The translations under genes were made by a program, and so were the position numbers. From Cordia subcordata (Eukaryota > Streptophyta > Magnoliopsida > Boraginales > Cordiaceae), in the NCBI GenBank assembly GCA_028554755.1, contig JAPTOF010000021.1, positions 1,878,501 to 1,942,500 on the forward strand: a stretch of DNA of 64,000 nucleotides, given 5' to 3'. Of the stretch, positions 23,054-35,441 are shown one piece after another. Below the pieces are notes generated by a model. It saw only the letters and a program-made list of their open reading frames with translations. It did not search any database and was not told the origin of the DNA. How positions within the stretch are numbered: position 1 is the stretch's first letter; every line of letters begins with the position of its first letter.

Positions 23054-23796
23054 GCTATTTACTATAGCAAAATATGTGTATTAGGAGGAATACAATAATA
23101 ATAATAAATAGAGAAGATCATATTACAAAGGGAAGGATGTAACATAGTAAAAGAAGATAAAGTGAAATGATATTTAATTTTGAGTACTTTCTTTAGTTCA
23201 ATATTACTTCCAAGCTAGAATAAGTGTCTGTTTAGCTTAATTTTAGATATTTTAAAGTTAAAAAGAGATAAAAATAAAAAAATAATTTCAAATTTTAAAA
23301 ATATTGGTTTCACATAAAAAAATGTTTATCTTTTTTAAAAATAGGTAAGTTAATATGGACTTCCATGTGAGACTTTAAAAGTGTAATAACTCTCTTGGTT
23401 AGGGAACCCCTTATAATTTTCCTATAGTCACTGAAAATAAGTATCCTCTTTTGTCTTAAAAGGCATTATTTCTAATAAATTGTTAACGAAAATAACAAAT
23501 TGATTTTTCTGTTATAGAGGTCTGATACACTTTTAGAGGACACGGTAGAGGGTAGATGCTTATTTTCATTTTTTGGACCCAGGGATATGTATGCTATTTC
23601 AGTGATAATAGGGGATTATGAGAGGATGTTTTACATCACAAGGAGTTTGATGGATTTAAAGTCATACATAGGAGTATTTGTAGCAATTTTACCTTTTTAA
23701 AAACACCAAAAGTATTTATGAAAGTCTATTTACTCTCAGATTTGCTAAAAATTATAATTAGAAAGTAATATTGAACAATCAACGACTAAACTTTAA

Positions 23797-23798
23797 AA

Positions 23799-23833
<35 letters not shown>

Positions 23834-23834
23834 A
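23797..23834. repeat. (AAAT)n microsatellite
   Basis: About nine uninterrupted AAAT units are followed by an AT run. Confidence 0.9.
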
Positions 23835-24060
23835 TATATATATTAAATATTATCAAATACCTTTTTTTAAAAAAATTAATCCAAACAAATCTGCTTCCAT
23901 CAAAAAAATAATTTTTGAAATTGGAGGATAGTCTAAGTAGACGAGGCTATTTTTTCTCGGACATAAAGCTCTGGATTCAATTTTACGGAGTTTAACGAAA
24001 AAGAAAAAAATAGCGACTATCGTTCTACACAAGGTTGTTGTGTACAGTATCACACCTCGC

Positions 24061-24383
24061 AGGCCTCACTCATTGCATGAACCACCTGCTACCGAGGCAT
24101 TTTCGTAATTCCACCAAAAATCAACCCCATATATAAACCCACTCATTTCTTCACTACTATAAATACCCCTCACTACTCTCATTTGAAACGGTTGCTGCAG
24201 GGGGGACTCACAACAGGGAAGCTCTCTGGAGAGAGAAATAGAACGCTTAGTGAGAGAAAATAGTGAGCATGCAGTGGAAAATTTTCCTTCAAAAATTTTT
24301 CTAATCACCCCCTCAAATTTCACCATATTTGCGAAATTCACCTGAGATCGCGGTGTTTTCGCGATTTAATCGGTCGAATTTTC
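24061..24383 (+). promoter_or_regulatory. Promoter/5' UTR region of the CPL gene
   Basis: About 320 bp upstream of the ATG at 24384. CTATAAATACCCC at about 24158-24170 is a good TATA box, roughly 215 bp upstream of the start codon. A transcript beginning about 30 bp later would have a leader near 185 nt. No other signal was read. Confidence 0.5.
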
Positions 24384-24711
24384 ATGAGTCGCTTAGGGTT
24401 TAAAACGATTGTGTACCATGGCGAGGTGTGTTTGGGAGAGGTGGACACCATTCCAGTGAAGGATGGGAATTTCAAGTTCCCTAACAACGAGATACGCATT
24501 CATCGCATCTCGCCGAACAGCGAGCGTTGCCATCCGCTCGCTGTTCTGCAGACCATCTCTTCCTCTGTTCTCTGCAAGCTTGAACCCCCCAATTCCTCCA
24601 CCACCACCACCAGCACCGCGGCGGTGGCCTCGGCTGCTGTGGATCAATCTCAATTGACTAATCTTCACGCCTGTTGCTTCTACGAACTGAAGGTGGTAGC
24701 TCACTGTATTC

Positions 24712-24745
<34 letters not shown>

Positions 24746-27700
24746 TGCAATTTTATGATTATATACATTTTATATGTGTATTTATAAAGAAGTGAAGCTT
24801 GTTAATCTGTGAGTGGACACGGGTAATCTGGCTCGTTGATTGAGGAGTCTAACTACTCTTGGTTGTTAGGGAATTTAAAATGTAGAAAGTATTAGATGCT
24901 ATTTGATCTTTGTGATCTCAGAGAAGATTTCATGCATTTAGAGCTAACGGACGAGATGATCCTGAAACGTGAATGCGTGGCTTCAAATCTATATAGCTGG
25001 CCTCACCTGGTGCGATTAGGTTTAGTTTTGGTTGTTAAGATTTCTATATATACAGAGAGATGCAATGTGGTTCGATTCTTCATGGTATCTTGCATATAGT
25101 GGATTTTTCTCACCGGCTGCCCCTGTATATGTGTGCACCTTCATTCGTCCATATATATGTATTTTACATATTTAGACGTGCACACTTGTATAATAGCAGA
25201 TTTTTGAAGAGCTAAGTTTATATGCTTTGAGGATTCAAAGTAATTGCATTTCATTTGCTGTTTAATATACATGATCATGTGTTGGATATTTTACTTACAG
25301 ACACACAAAATTTGAAGTTGTATGTACAATTTCTATATACGCACATATGCACAAAAATATCGTATACTCACTTGTTTATGTGCTTTGATGATTCAAAGTG
25401 ATTGCATTTTGTTTTCTGCATAAATAAATGTAGTTGTGTTTGAATATTTTAAGGATGTATTTTGGCCTCATATCAGTTGTGAATTGGGGGATTTGTTTTG
25501 GTCTATATATTGACGTGATGTGATGGTATTTAGCTAGTATTTATTTTGATTGGATTGAAGGTTGAGATTTGGGGATTTGATTGATGTATATATCGACGTG
25601 TTGTGATGGCATTTAGCTAGTGCTTATTTTGATCGGATTGAAGGCTTTGAAATTGGAATGGAGATGGAATAAATTTCTTAGAAACATAGATTGATTTTCC
25701 ATGAACTTCAGGTCCAATCTCTGATATCAACAACTAAAGAGTACATTGCACTTTACAAGTAGATGTAACTAATTTACTTGGAAGGATCATGGCTATCTCT
25801 CTGACAGTACATATGATATACTTTAATGTGGATTCATGTTCTCTACAAGTATAGAAGTTCCTCTGTATCCACCACACATGTGTGCCATATTTGTTGTCAT
25901 TATTAATCAATTTTCTGCTTTCTTATTTTATAGACAGCAGTAGTATTACTTGGCGATGAAGAGGTGCATTTAGTGGCAATGCCGAGTAAACTGAAGAAAT
26001 TTCCATGTTTTTGGTGCTACTCAGTGCCTTGTGGTTTGTATGAGGAGTGTTTAGGGATGTTGAACTTGCGATGTCTAGCAATAGTGTTTGATCTTGATGA
26101 GACCCTCATAGTTGCTAACACAATGAAGTCATTTGAGGATAGAATTGAGGCTTTACGAGGTTGGATTCAGCGTGAAACAGATCCAGTTCGAATTTCAGGG
26201 ATGTCAGCTGAGATGAAGCGATACGTTGAGGATCGTGCATTGTTGAAGCAGTATGCAGAGAATGATTGTGTTGTAGATGGTGGCAGGGTATACACGGTTC
26301 AGCAGGAGGATGTCACTCCATTATCTGATGGGCATGAACGAGTAGTTCGGCCCATCATTCGTTTGCCAGAAAAAAATGTTGTCCTTACTCGCATTAATCC
26401 AGAGGTTAGAAGGCATTATTGGTGCCTCTCTTTCAATGTTATCAATTTGTGTCATTTCTGAATATATGTGCCGCTTCACACATTTTGTTCTTTTCCTACT
26501 AATTTGACTATTTTAAGAATGTGTTGAATTCTCAGAACTACCTATTTGCAAATTATGCTAGTGAATAAATTAAAGTAAATGCTCTAGTTGACTACTATGA
26601 ATAAGAATCACTAGTTATTTGATATGAAATGGCTGCATTTATATACGAGAAGTGGTAAATAAAGGTCAGATGAAGGCTTTTCTGATTAAGGATTGTTGTT
26701 GACATTTGGACAACAAAAGAAATAGTTTTGATGATAACAAAATGCAAAGTCAAGAAATTATGGGATCTTCATTCAACTTAAGATGTCATAATAACCTTCA
26801 ATGTTGTGTTTAGTTTCAATATTCTATGATATGTATACATATTTGAATGTATTTACTTTGAGCAGTTTAGGAGGGTATCTCTGCATTTAAGATGTTTGTA
26901 GATCAGTTTCATGTCTCCGTCCTTGTTTAATTCCTTAAACTGTACCTCTCACAGGAAAAAAAAAGGCCTTAAACTAAATGAATTAATTTCCTTGTATAAA
27001 TATCTTTCAATTATGTATTGTATAATCTAGTGTTTTCACTTTAAACACACACTACAACAACTTCAATTCTACAGGTTCAATTTCTATCCACTTTGAAGGA
27101 CCTAAAATATATGTGGGGTACGCAAGTCACACATAGACATACAAGTTATTGGAATAATTTCAGATGATGTTGCAGAAGCACTGTCTTTCGCAAGATGATT
27201 GACTAAAGCTCAAGTGTCTTATGGTTAGCTGTTCAAGCTAAATTAGAATACTCATGAATAACAAAAACAAAGCGGGTAAAACATATATTAGTATCTGCAT
27301 TGGTTGCTTTATAGATTTAAGTATTTAGATGAGTTCCTAGATTTTCTTGATGGGCATTTGGTGAGTTAAGTTTACCATATTCAAGATGATACTGAAATCA
27401 TATCATCACATATTCAGTTTGAGCTGCTACAATAAGGAAATATTTGCAATTTGTATAGAAGAACACTTTTTCTTTTCTATCACCGTGAAGGTAGCCAGGA
27501 TATCCTTGAGGCTGAAGCTCCTTCTTTTGCTCTAGTCATGCTTAAATTAAGTTATTTTAATTCTGGGGTGGGTTTTAATTGCTTTGTTGAATGTGACAAT
27601 GGAAATCTTTTTGCTCTATGTCATTGACATACGTAGTTGATCTTTCTCATTTTTGCGGGATGTAATTGCTGTTTTACTCCTATTCTGATGTTGGCTGCCT

Positions 27701-30700
27701 TAGATTAAGACACATTGTATGATGTTACAGTGATTGTAAAAACTGCTATCAATATTTTGCTGCATTGCCTGTCATATATTTATCCCTTCCCTCGCATTAT
27801 GATTGCTAATAAATTAATAAAGCGCTTTGCATTGCAGATCCGTGACACTAGTGTGCTTGTTAGATTACGACCTGCTTGGGAAGATTTAAGAAGTTATTTG
27901 ACAGCAAAAGGTCGAAGACGGTTTCAGGTTTATGTTTGTACCATGGCAGAAAGAGATTATGCATTGGAAATGTGGAGGCTCCTTGACCCAGAGGCACATT
28001 TGATTAGTTCGAAGCAACTACCAGAGCGTGTGGTGTGTGTCAAATCAGGTAAGCATTGTATTGAGGCAATGCAGACCCTAATCACTCCACATCCCTAGTC
28101 AAATGTCATACTTTCCTTTTCGATTCATTCTAAAGTATGTTCACATTTCTAAGAAGGGAACTTTGCTATGTAACTCTATAATGTTTTACAGTAAACATCT
28201 TCTTTTGGCAACTATGGATTGATGTTTTCTAGAAGTGCTTTTTTGATATATAACTTCTGGAAAAAGTACTTTTTTGAGAACTAAAATATTTGGTTTCTTA
28301 AAAAAGTTGAATTGTAGCTTTTTGAGAGTTTTAACTTTTTCTAAAACCAAGTCAAATAATTAGTGCGAAAAAAGTGTGCTTTCTTCAGGATAGAAAATGG
28401 TTTTTCATGAAAAAAGGCAATCTAACACGCCCTTAAGTTTTCAAAATGACTTCACTCCATTTTAAATTTCACAAGAGTCTATTACAATTTTCTCCCCAAA
28501 TTCTGTGCCGATTCAAACCTTGACATGTGATTTGGAAAGAACGGAGTATTTAGTACACTTGTAGATAGTTTAAGGTCTTTAGAGGTCTCAATTGATACCT
28601 TTTGGACTTCAGTTATTAAAATGTCCCCTTTCACATCATAAGGTGTTTAGAGTGCCTTACCTTACTTATTTTTGTGCAATCTCTATGCTTGAAAGGGGCC
28701 AGGAAATCTTTACTTAATGTCTTTCAAGATAGAAACTGCCATCCCACTATGGCAATGGTAATTGATGATCGCTCAAAGGTGTGGGAAGATATAGATCAAC
28801 CTCGTGTTCATGTCGTACCTGCATTTACTCCATATTATGCTCCTCAAGCAGAGGTAAGCTTTTCCTATTTTTTTTTATAGCACCTTGTAGCATTTCCTTT
28901 ATATGAAGCAAGACTAATGATATGTTCTCTTGAATAGACTGCAAGTGCTGTTCCAGTTCTGTGTGTGGCAAGAAATGTCGCATGCAATGTTAGAGGTGGC
29001 TTTTTCAGGTGAGTTCAATAGTCATCATAAGTGGACTTATGAAACTGCTTGAATATTTAATGTTTCTGAGATGATGCTTGTATTCTACAGCATCTTTTTA
29101 CACATTTATGTGCTTCATTAAGCAGAGATTTCGATGAAAACCTACTCAGAAAAATATCTGAAGTCTTTTATGAAGATGAGGTGGTAAATGTTCCTTCTTC
29201 ACCGGATGTGAGCAACTATTTGATTTCTGAGGTAAAAATAGATATTTTCTTACTTGCAAATGCTGATTGAGGTAGACCATAATGTTTCTTCTGTTCTGTT
29301 TAGGATATCAGTTTTGCACAAAATGGGAATTCACATCCTCCAATTGCTGAGGGGATGAATGGCCCTGAAGTTGGCCAAAGGATCAACCAATTGGTGGGTA
29401 TTTTTACTACCCGTGGTGTCCATGTTTCTTACTGAAGTTTAGAAAAAGTGCAGTAGTAGTCATTAATCCTTCTATCTTTACCATGTAATATACTAAATTA
29501 ATATACTTTATGTTAATTTCTGCCAACATGAATTTTATATGCTTTTGCTCTAGACCAATGTTGTTGTGGGTTCTGCCCAGATTGATATATCTCAATGTGG
29601 ACAATTAATATTTGTTTTACTCTGTTTGTACTTCTGCTTGGATTCTTATCTGTTTGAGCATTACATCAGTTTCTTATCGATTATGCTGCTCATCTTTTTC
29701 CATGTTGTGATATACTTAACTGTATCCAGGATGAGAAGAGTATCTTGTGTTCCACTGGTCATCCCATGAATAATGGTATTGAGCTGAAAGCAGGAACCAC
29801 TCAGCCATCTATTGCGACTCTTCCAAATATGGCTGGTGTGCCGTCTTTAAAAGCAGTACCTCCGTCAGATAGTATGAATCTTGCTTGATATTGTCACTTC
29901 TTGTTTGTTTTAAAACAAAGATATATGGTCTAGCTGAGTATGATAATAATTTTCCTTTAAATCCAACTGAATTCCAGAACCTAGTCTACTTGGAGATCCA
30001 TTTAAGCGGGATATCAATTTTTCAGAAGCTGATCCTGATATGAAAAGAAGATTACTTATGATGAACCGAGGCCAAGATGTAAAATATCCCGGGTCAGTAG
30101 AACCTCCCATTTTACCAAGAGTACCTGGTCTGCTGCCAGCACTTCCGTTACAGTCGCAGGGAGGCTGGTTGGTGGAAGAAGACATTAAAGATAGTGGCCT
30201 CTCCACGGGAATGCTTCAGGAATTTGATGCACCAAGACCAGACAAACAGCAAGTTTCTCAGAATACCAGGAGGACAGGTATTCCATATTTGGACATCTCA
30301 TGTATTGTGGTACTTAAAGAAAAATAATTTTTTTTTATGATCACTTGCTTTTTTTCTTTTAAAAAAGAAAAATCATATTTTTTATGAGCACTTGCTTTAT
30401 AATGGGGAATCTATCATATTTCTTAATCTTCGAAACAGTCTACCCTTTCAAGAAGTTGCTGCATTCCCTTTATGTGTGATATTCTTTTATTTCGTTAAAT
30501 CAAAGCTGACAGATATTGTATAAAATGAGAATGAATGAAGTTGATACAATCTTTTGGAATCTAATATTAAAAAAGTGGCTTTAAGATTGAATTCAACTTG
30601 TTGATATTGTGACAAATTTGGCAGAACATTTAACCCCATGGTGCGTGCTGCCTAACGAAGTTGATGATATTAAAATCTTGTAGAAAAGAATATAATTTTG

Positions 30701-33700
30701 TTGTCTTATGTCATCTCTATGAGGAAGAGGGGGGAAAAATACTCATTTTGAACTTCTGTGTGAGGCACTCTTCTATTTGTTGGTTGATCTGCTGCCTGGA
30801 ATATTTGTCTGCTAATGCTTTAAGCTAGAGCATGGCTATTAGTAGACCTGTGGCACTCTACCTTTGCTGGAGATGGTTTTTCACCATCTTTTCTGTCAAT
30901 TTTCTGAGAAAGAAGAGACGAAAAGCAAGCAGTACAATGGTCCTATCTGAATCCCTTCTTTGCTCTGAGATTTTTCACCCTCCTGCCTATAGCTTTGATG
31001 GCATGACTGGGATAAAAAATTCTTTGAAGTTTTCTTTTGTTTAGCTACTGAATACTAGAGGTTCTAGATTCGATACATGATACATCCTTTTTTTCCTTTC
31101 CAATTTCTTTAAAAGAAATATCATTCTCATCCTGGAAGATCTGTTTTCATCTTTCATGTGCCAATACCTTTTTTGGTGTGAATGTGCAACTGATTGCTTT
31201 TTGCCAGATGTTGGTCCATCTCCCCATCAGTTGTCCACTAATAGTAGTAAAGATCAACCTGAAGGTGGGAAGGTGGCATTTTTGCCATCTTTGTGCATTA
31301 GTGTTCTGCAGGAGATTGGACGGAGATGTCACTCAAAGGTATGTCAGATTTGGTCTATCTATTTATTGTTTTGCACTTCTATTCTGTTGAGTAGTACATA
31401 TACTAATCTTCCTTTACACCTTGATTGTCACCCTACCTTGTATGTCTCTCTAGGTTGAGTTCAGGCCTGTTGTTGGCACCAGTGCGGATTTACAATTCTC
31501 AGTTGAGGTTAGTATGATAGTTTTATCTGTGAAATGCAGTTTGCCTTTCTGATTTTCTGTTTCAGCAAAGTGAGACTCCTAATATTTGGACCTTTGTTGT
31601 ATTTTGTTTACGTTTTAATTTTGTCACGAGTACGAAGGGTAGGGAGTTGGGGATTTGAACCTACAACCTTTTGGTTGGAGATGGATTTTGTTATTAATAT
31701 GTCTCCTTGGCAACTGCATTTCTGTTGCATTGAGTACCCAGGATATGTGGATACTCTTGGTTAGATGATCATTTATTTGTTAGCACTTCAGTGTCTAGAC
31801 TAATGGGAATATTTTTCATCACCATAAATGTAGCCCCCTTATTGCTGGGGCTCTGTAAAATCTAATTCTTTCAGTTTATCTATATATACTTTAGATTTAC
31901 TTTGGCTTATTGTTCATGTGAAACCGTGTATGCAAAGTCTTAGGAGGAAGTCCATATTATCTGGAAATATGAACTTTAAACCTCATCTCTTCACCGTTGT
32001 AGGTCTATTTTACTGGTGAAAAGATTGGTGTTGGTATGGGTAAGACAAGGAAGGATGCTCAACAACAGGCTGCTGAGAATGCCCTTCGTAGTCTGGCTGG
32101 TAAGAACATTGTCTATGTTCTATATTAGCACTCTATATGATTTCTTAGTTATAGCCTCCGTGATGCAGAAAGTCTTCTAAATTTAATGTTTTTTCCCCAG
32201 TCTTCAGCTTAAAGTATCTCCGGTGTAATGTGTTTCTTTTTAGAGTAGTAAACATTGGTTTAATGGAATTATTATATGGTGCCAACGATGGTGTTCTCTC
32301 AGACATGTCACTTTAAAATCTCAGGCATGATACTAAAGTCGGATTATTAAAGAGAAATGAACTTGAGAGAATTTGAGAGGGAAAATATCTAATTGTATTA
32401 TTACTGAATGTGCTTGTACAAGTATTTATGGAGTGCTCCTATAGTTATCGTAAAGCTGGCAATGATATCAAGCTTAACTAACTGATACATTCACTAAACC
32501 TACCAGGCTGCCACACAACTATCGACTGAACATGTGCATAACACAATAGACTAAGATTTATCTTATCAATTATTCAGTTTTTTGTAATTGAAAGAACTGA
32601 CATATTCTGTAACCTGTCTATGGTGGATTTATTTTTGTTGGGAAATCGAGGACGCACGCACTCACACCAATGCACAGTAGAAAAACACACACACAAAGAA
32701 TACACGATAAGTTTGACATGGTTTGGCCCTCTGCTACGTCAACGATCCTCCTCTGGGATAAATTCCACCATTTAACGATAATGAGTTACAACTTTGTGAC
32801 TTTTTGCACAGATAGAAAAGTCTAAACCCTTCCCTAATGGAGTTCTTACAATAGCTCTATCGTCAATAGGACTAGAATGAATGTAAGACACTCCGGATGC
32901 TCTCAGGCTCTCTCACCCACACCCTACCATGGGGTGTGGCCCTAGGGCACCTACTACAAGTTACAAGGCCCCCTATTTATAGGAGGGAAATTCTTGCTCC
33001 CCAAGATTTCTCCTTCACTAGTTTAGGCAAGTCTTGGATAAGGTAATTCTCTTAATTACCTTCTCTTCCAAGTTTCCTAATTTGTATGGCTTGGACTTTG
33101 AGCCATAACCCAACAATTTTTATAATCATCAGCACCGTGGATTGGCAGTAACTATAAGATATCAAGACACATATTTATGATAAACTGCAATACGTTTCAT
33201 TTCGATCTAGCTAATTTTTTGCTTCATAGGTTGAAGGCATATGCTGGTATCATTTCTTTATGGTAAATTACTTCTAGGAATCTCTCTTTTTGACCATAGA
33301 ATTCTGTATCTAATGTTAGACTGGGGCCTGTTATTTAATGTAGTAACTATTGAGGGTATCAATAAGTTTGGTGAGACAGTTGGATGGCACTTCGTTATGA
33401 GCATCAACGAAAGAGGTGCATGAATATGTGTTTGGTAAGTTTCATGAGGATAAAGGCATGATATGGTTAGTCTTTATTGAAAGGAAACCATAGACATATC
33501 TTCGAATTCTGGGAGAAACCATTATGTGTTTGCAGTGTTTGCACTGAGAAAGTTTATATTGCTCTCTCCATTCAGTTCCAAACTTCATAACTTTCGTCCA
33601 TTGTCATTCCAATTGAGTGTCATGTTAATTTTCTACTAAGATCAGATTAACTTCACCTGTGTTCTGTTCTAGACATTATTGGAAAGAATTAAAGCATGGT

Positions 33701-35441
33701 CTTTCTTTTGTTTGCTTCGATGTTGATAGATATTTTTTTGTCTGTTATTGTAGATAAATATATGTCGCATGTAGCACCTCGGTCCAGAGCTGTGGATAGA
33801 GATGTTGAAAAGCCGTCAATCGACAATGAAAATGGATTTGTGTGGGATTTGGCTAATCCAAGATCAGATGAAGACTCTGCAGACAATGGATTACCCAAAG
33901 GAAGTACTTCTGAGGTGGGAATAGTTGTTGATTCTGCGCATGAATGATATGCATTTTCTTTCTCTTTCAATACATAGGTGATGCTTGGATAAGGGTATTT
34001 GATGAAAGTTCAAGATGAAGGATTGTGGTTATCTGGAGATAGACCACTCCTTTCTTGGATACTGTACCTCCTAGATTTGGTAAGCAAAAACAAGGGAAGT
34101 TGGAGTGAGCTGGTTTCATGTTCATTGCCACTCTGTTGGCTATGCTTCTTACTTCTGTAATTGAAGGTAAGACTTGGTGGTCAGTACTTGGTTGCTACCC
34201 ATTATCCAAGTATTCCTGTGTGTTTGACCCCCATTATGCAATTCTTAAAATTTTCCATATCTTTTCCCCTCAAAAACCTTATGGAATAGAGGAGGTTTAG
34301 GGCTAGTCTGGATCGATTTTGTTTAAAAATGCTTTTCTTTAAGGACTCCTTGGGAAAAGTGCTTTATTGAGAAGTTCAAAGACTCTCGACTTCAGGAAAA
34401 AGCTGAAATTTAGCTTTTCTTTTCAAAATTTAAGTTTTCTTTTAAAAAAAATGCATCCAAATACTTGTCCAAAAAACATGTGTGTTTTTCCGAGAAGATT
34501 AGTGTTTTTTCATGGAAAAAAAGCTGATCCAAACAGGCCCTTAGATGGGGTGGATCTTGTTTTCATTTTGCAAGGTTATTAGACACGGAATATATCCCTT
34601 TCTGGGGATGCTTCTTGATTGTTTTTACTTTTATCTTTTATTGTATAGTAGCCCAGCAATGGCTCTTTCTCATCTCTCCTCCTCTGATCATTAGTATATG
34701 TGCTTGAAGTTTGCTGGAAAGCTTGTATTATCACTGTTGTCACACCCTCTCTCTCTGTGTCCTTAAATGTCAAGAGTTCCCTTGAGTATTTATGTGATAT
34801 TTTTGTCTTTTCTCTCCCTTCTACAAATTACGGGACCATGTTCCTCGTTTTCTTCCCCCCCCTCTTCTCTCCGTCTCTATCTGTGCCCCACTCGCGTGAC
34901 GAATGACGTTTTAATCCCTTTGGTAAACTGATGATGCTTTGTACAGGTTGCTGAAGTTGCAACTGCAGGTACTTCTTCAAATCCACTGCACCAAAAAGTG
35001 GAATATCATGCCAATTCTCCTAGGTAAATCAATACCATTGTTCTTATGTTGGATAGCTAAATTAGAGGTCATATGGTTCCCAAGTGCGCCAATTGGGGGA
35101 GGGAGAATAAGTGACAGGGAGAGAGGATGGAGTAATAGAATATATTTGTTTTCCCATGGGTCAGTAGAACCTTCAAAGCCCGTTCGAGGTAAATTGTTTT
35201 AGTATGCCTTTCTTAGGGTCCCTGTTTGGGTATTAGTGATTGCTTTAAGCTTTTTTGGTTCTTTCCAAGCGAGTTCTTATCTGATTTTTACTAGAGAAGC
35301 TGTGTGTAAACTTACATAGTTATCCTTGCATGTCTTAGGATGGGACAATTTAGTCCAAACAAGCGGTTGAGGGAAGACCTGCCGCATGATTCAAACAAAC
35401 GGTTGAGGGAAGAACTGCCGCATGATTCTCAAGGATTGTAG
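24384..35441 (+). CDS. CPL2: RNA polymerase II CTD phosphatase-like protein (CPL2-type)
   Basis: Fifteen exons join in frame: 24384-24692, 25934-26404, 27838-28048, 28696-28853, 28938-29008, 29126-29231, 29304-29393, 29730-29871, 29978-30277, 31208-31338, 31454-31507, 32003-32099, 33754-33914, 34947-35023 and 35339-35441, giving 826 residues. Residues 154-160 read VFDLDET, the DxDxT catalytic motif of FCP1-like phosphatases that dephosphorylate the Pol II C-terminal domain in the nucleus. [17 protein letters not shown] and [16 protein letters not shown] belong to the same domain. One dsRNA-binding domain lies at about 643-717 ([28 protein letters not shown]). Arabidopsis CPL1 has two such domains and CPL2 one, so this is closer to CPL2. 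The family represses stress-responsive transcription. If exon 13 is read through, a stop at 33945-33947 gives 777 residues. A solo LTR, two MITE-like copies and microsatellites sit in its introns. Confidence 0.9.
24714..24738. repeat. (AT)n microsatellite in CPL intron 1
   Basis: An uninterrupted AT run starts about 20 bp after the exon 1 donor site. Confidence 0.9.
25190..25660. repeat. Local duplications in CPL intron 1
   Basis: Two diverged copies of a GATTCAAAGTRATTGCATTT block lie near 25230 and 25390. Further on, an approximately 84-bp unit is tandemly duplicated (about 25484-25568 and 25569-25655), with shared GATGGYATTTAGCTAGT and ATTGAAGG. Confidence 0.7.
28190..28442. mobile_element. 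Degraded MITE in CPL intron 3
   Basis: The right end reads AGGCAATCTAACACGCCC followed by TTA. The left part has TGGATTGATGTTTTCTAG, loosely complementary to the right end. The interior has paired AAAAAGTACTTTTTTGAG-type motifs. It resembles the intact copy at 34300-34540; the left terminus is lost. Confidence 0.45.
32636..33115. mobile_element. Solo LTR with target duplication, in CPL intron 12
   Basis: A 480-bp segment begins TGTTGGG and ends CCCAACA, the usual TG...CA LTR ends in short inverted repeat. It is flanked by perfect 5-bp duplications, ATTTT at 32631-32635 and at 33116-33120. The interior includes GACATGGTTTGGCCCTCTGC, resembling the conserved part of plant Copia-type LTRs. No internal retrotransposon sequence is present, so this is a solo LTR left by recombination between two LTRs. 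It lies in a 1.65-kb intron and does not touch the exons. Confidence 0.9.
34300..34540. mobile_element. PIF/Harbinger-type MITE in CPL intron 13
   Basis: A 241-bp element with imperfect inverted ends: GGGCTAGTCTGGATCGATTT on the left and the complement of GGGCCTGTTTGGATCAGCTT on the right. It is flanked by TTA at 34297-34299 and 34541-34543. A 3-bp TTA/TAA duplication with GGGC-type ends is the signature of Tourist-like MITEs mobilised by PIF/Harbinger transposases. It is non-coding. Confidence 0.8.
35339..35441 (+). repeat. In-frame 36-bp duplication in the last CPL exon
   Basis: Two adjacent 36-bp copies encode [12 protein letters not shown] and [12 protein letters not shown], followed by QGL and a stop. 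The nucleotide copies differ at only a few positions, so the duplication is recent. The KR-rich repeats could act as a nuclear localisation signal. Confidence 0.85.

Larger units (their letters stand above)
22330..24060. other. AT-rich spacer with repeat debris
   Basis: No coding exon was found. It includes a MITE-like segment (22842-23053), a diverged inverted-repeat-like segment (about 23400-23700) and an AAAT microsatellite. The last part precedes the CPL gene. Confidence 0.5.

Noticed and set aside
24066..24341. Minus-strand open frame upstream of the CPL gene
   Set aside because: It covers the promoter and 5' UTR with no family resemblance and no splice partners.
29566..29769. Open frame in CPL intron 7
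   Set aside because: It spans an intron and runs only partly into exon 8 in the wrong frame; hydrophobic content comes from T-rich intron sequence.
35024..35338. A second dsRNA-binding domain for the CPL gene
   Set aside because: The region between exons 14 and 15 shows no such motif in any frame; the phases of the two exons join directly.
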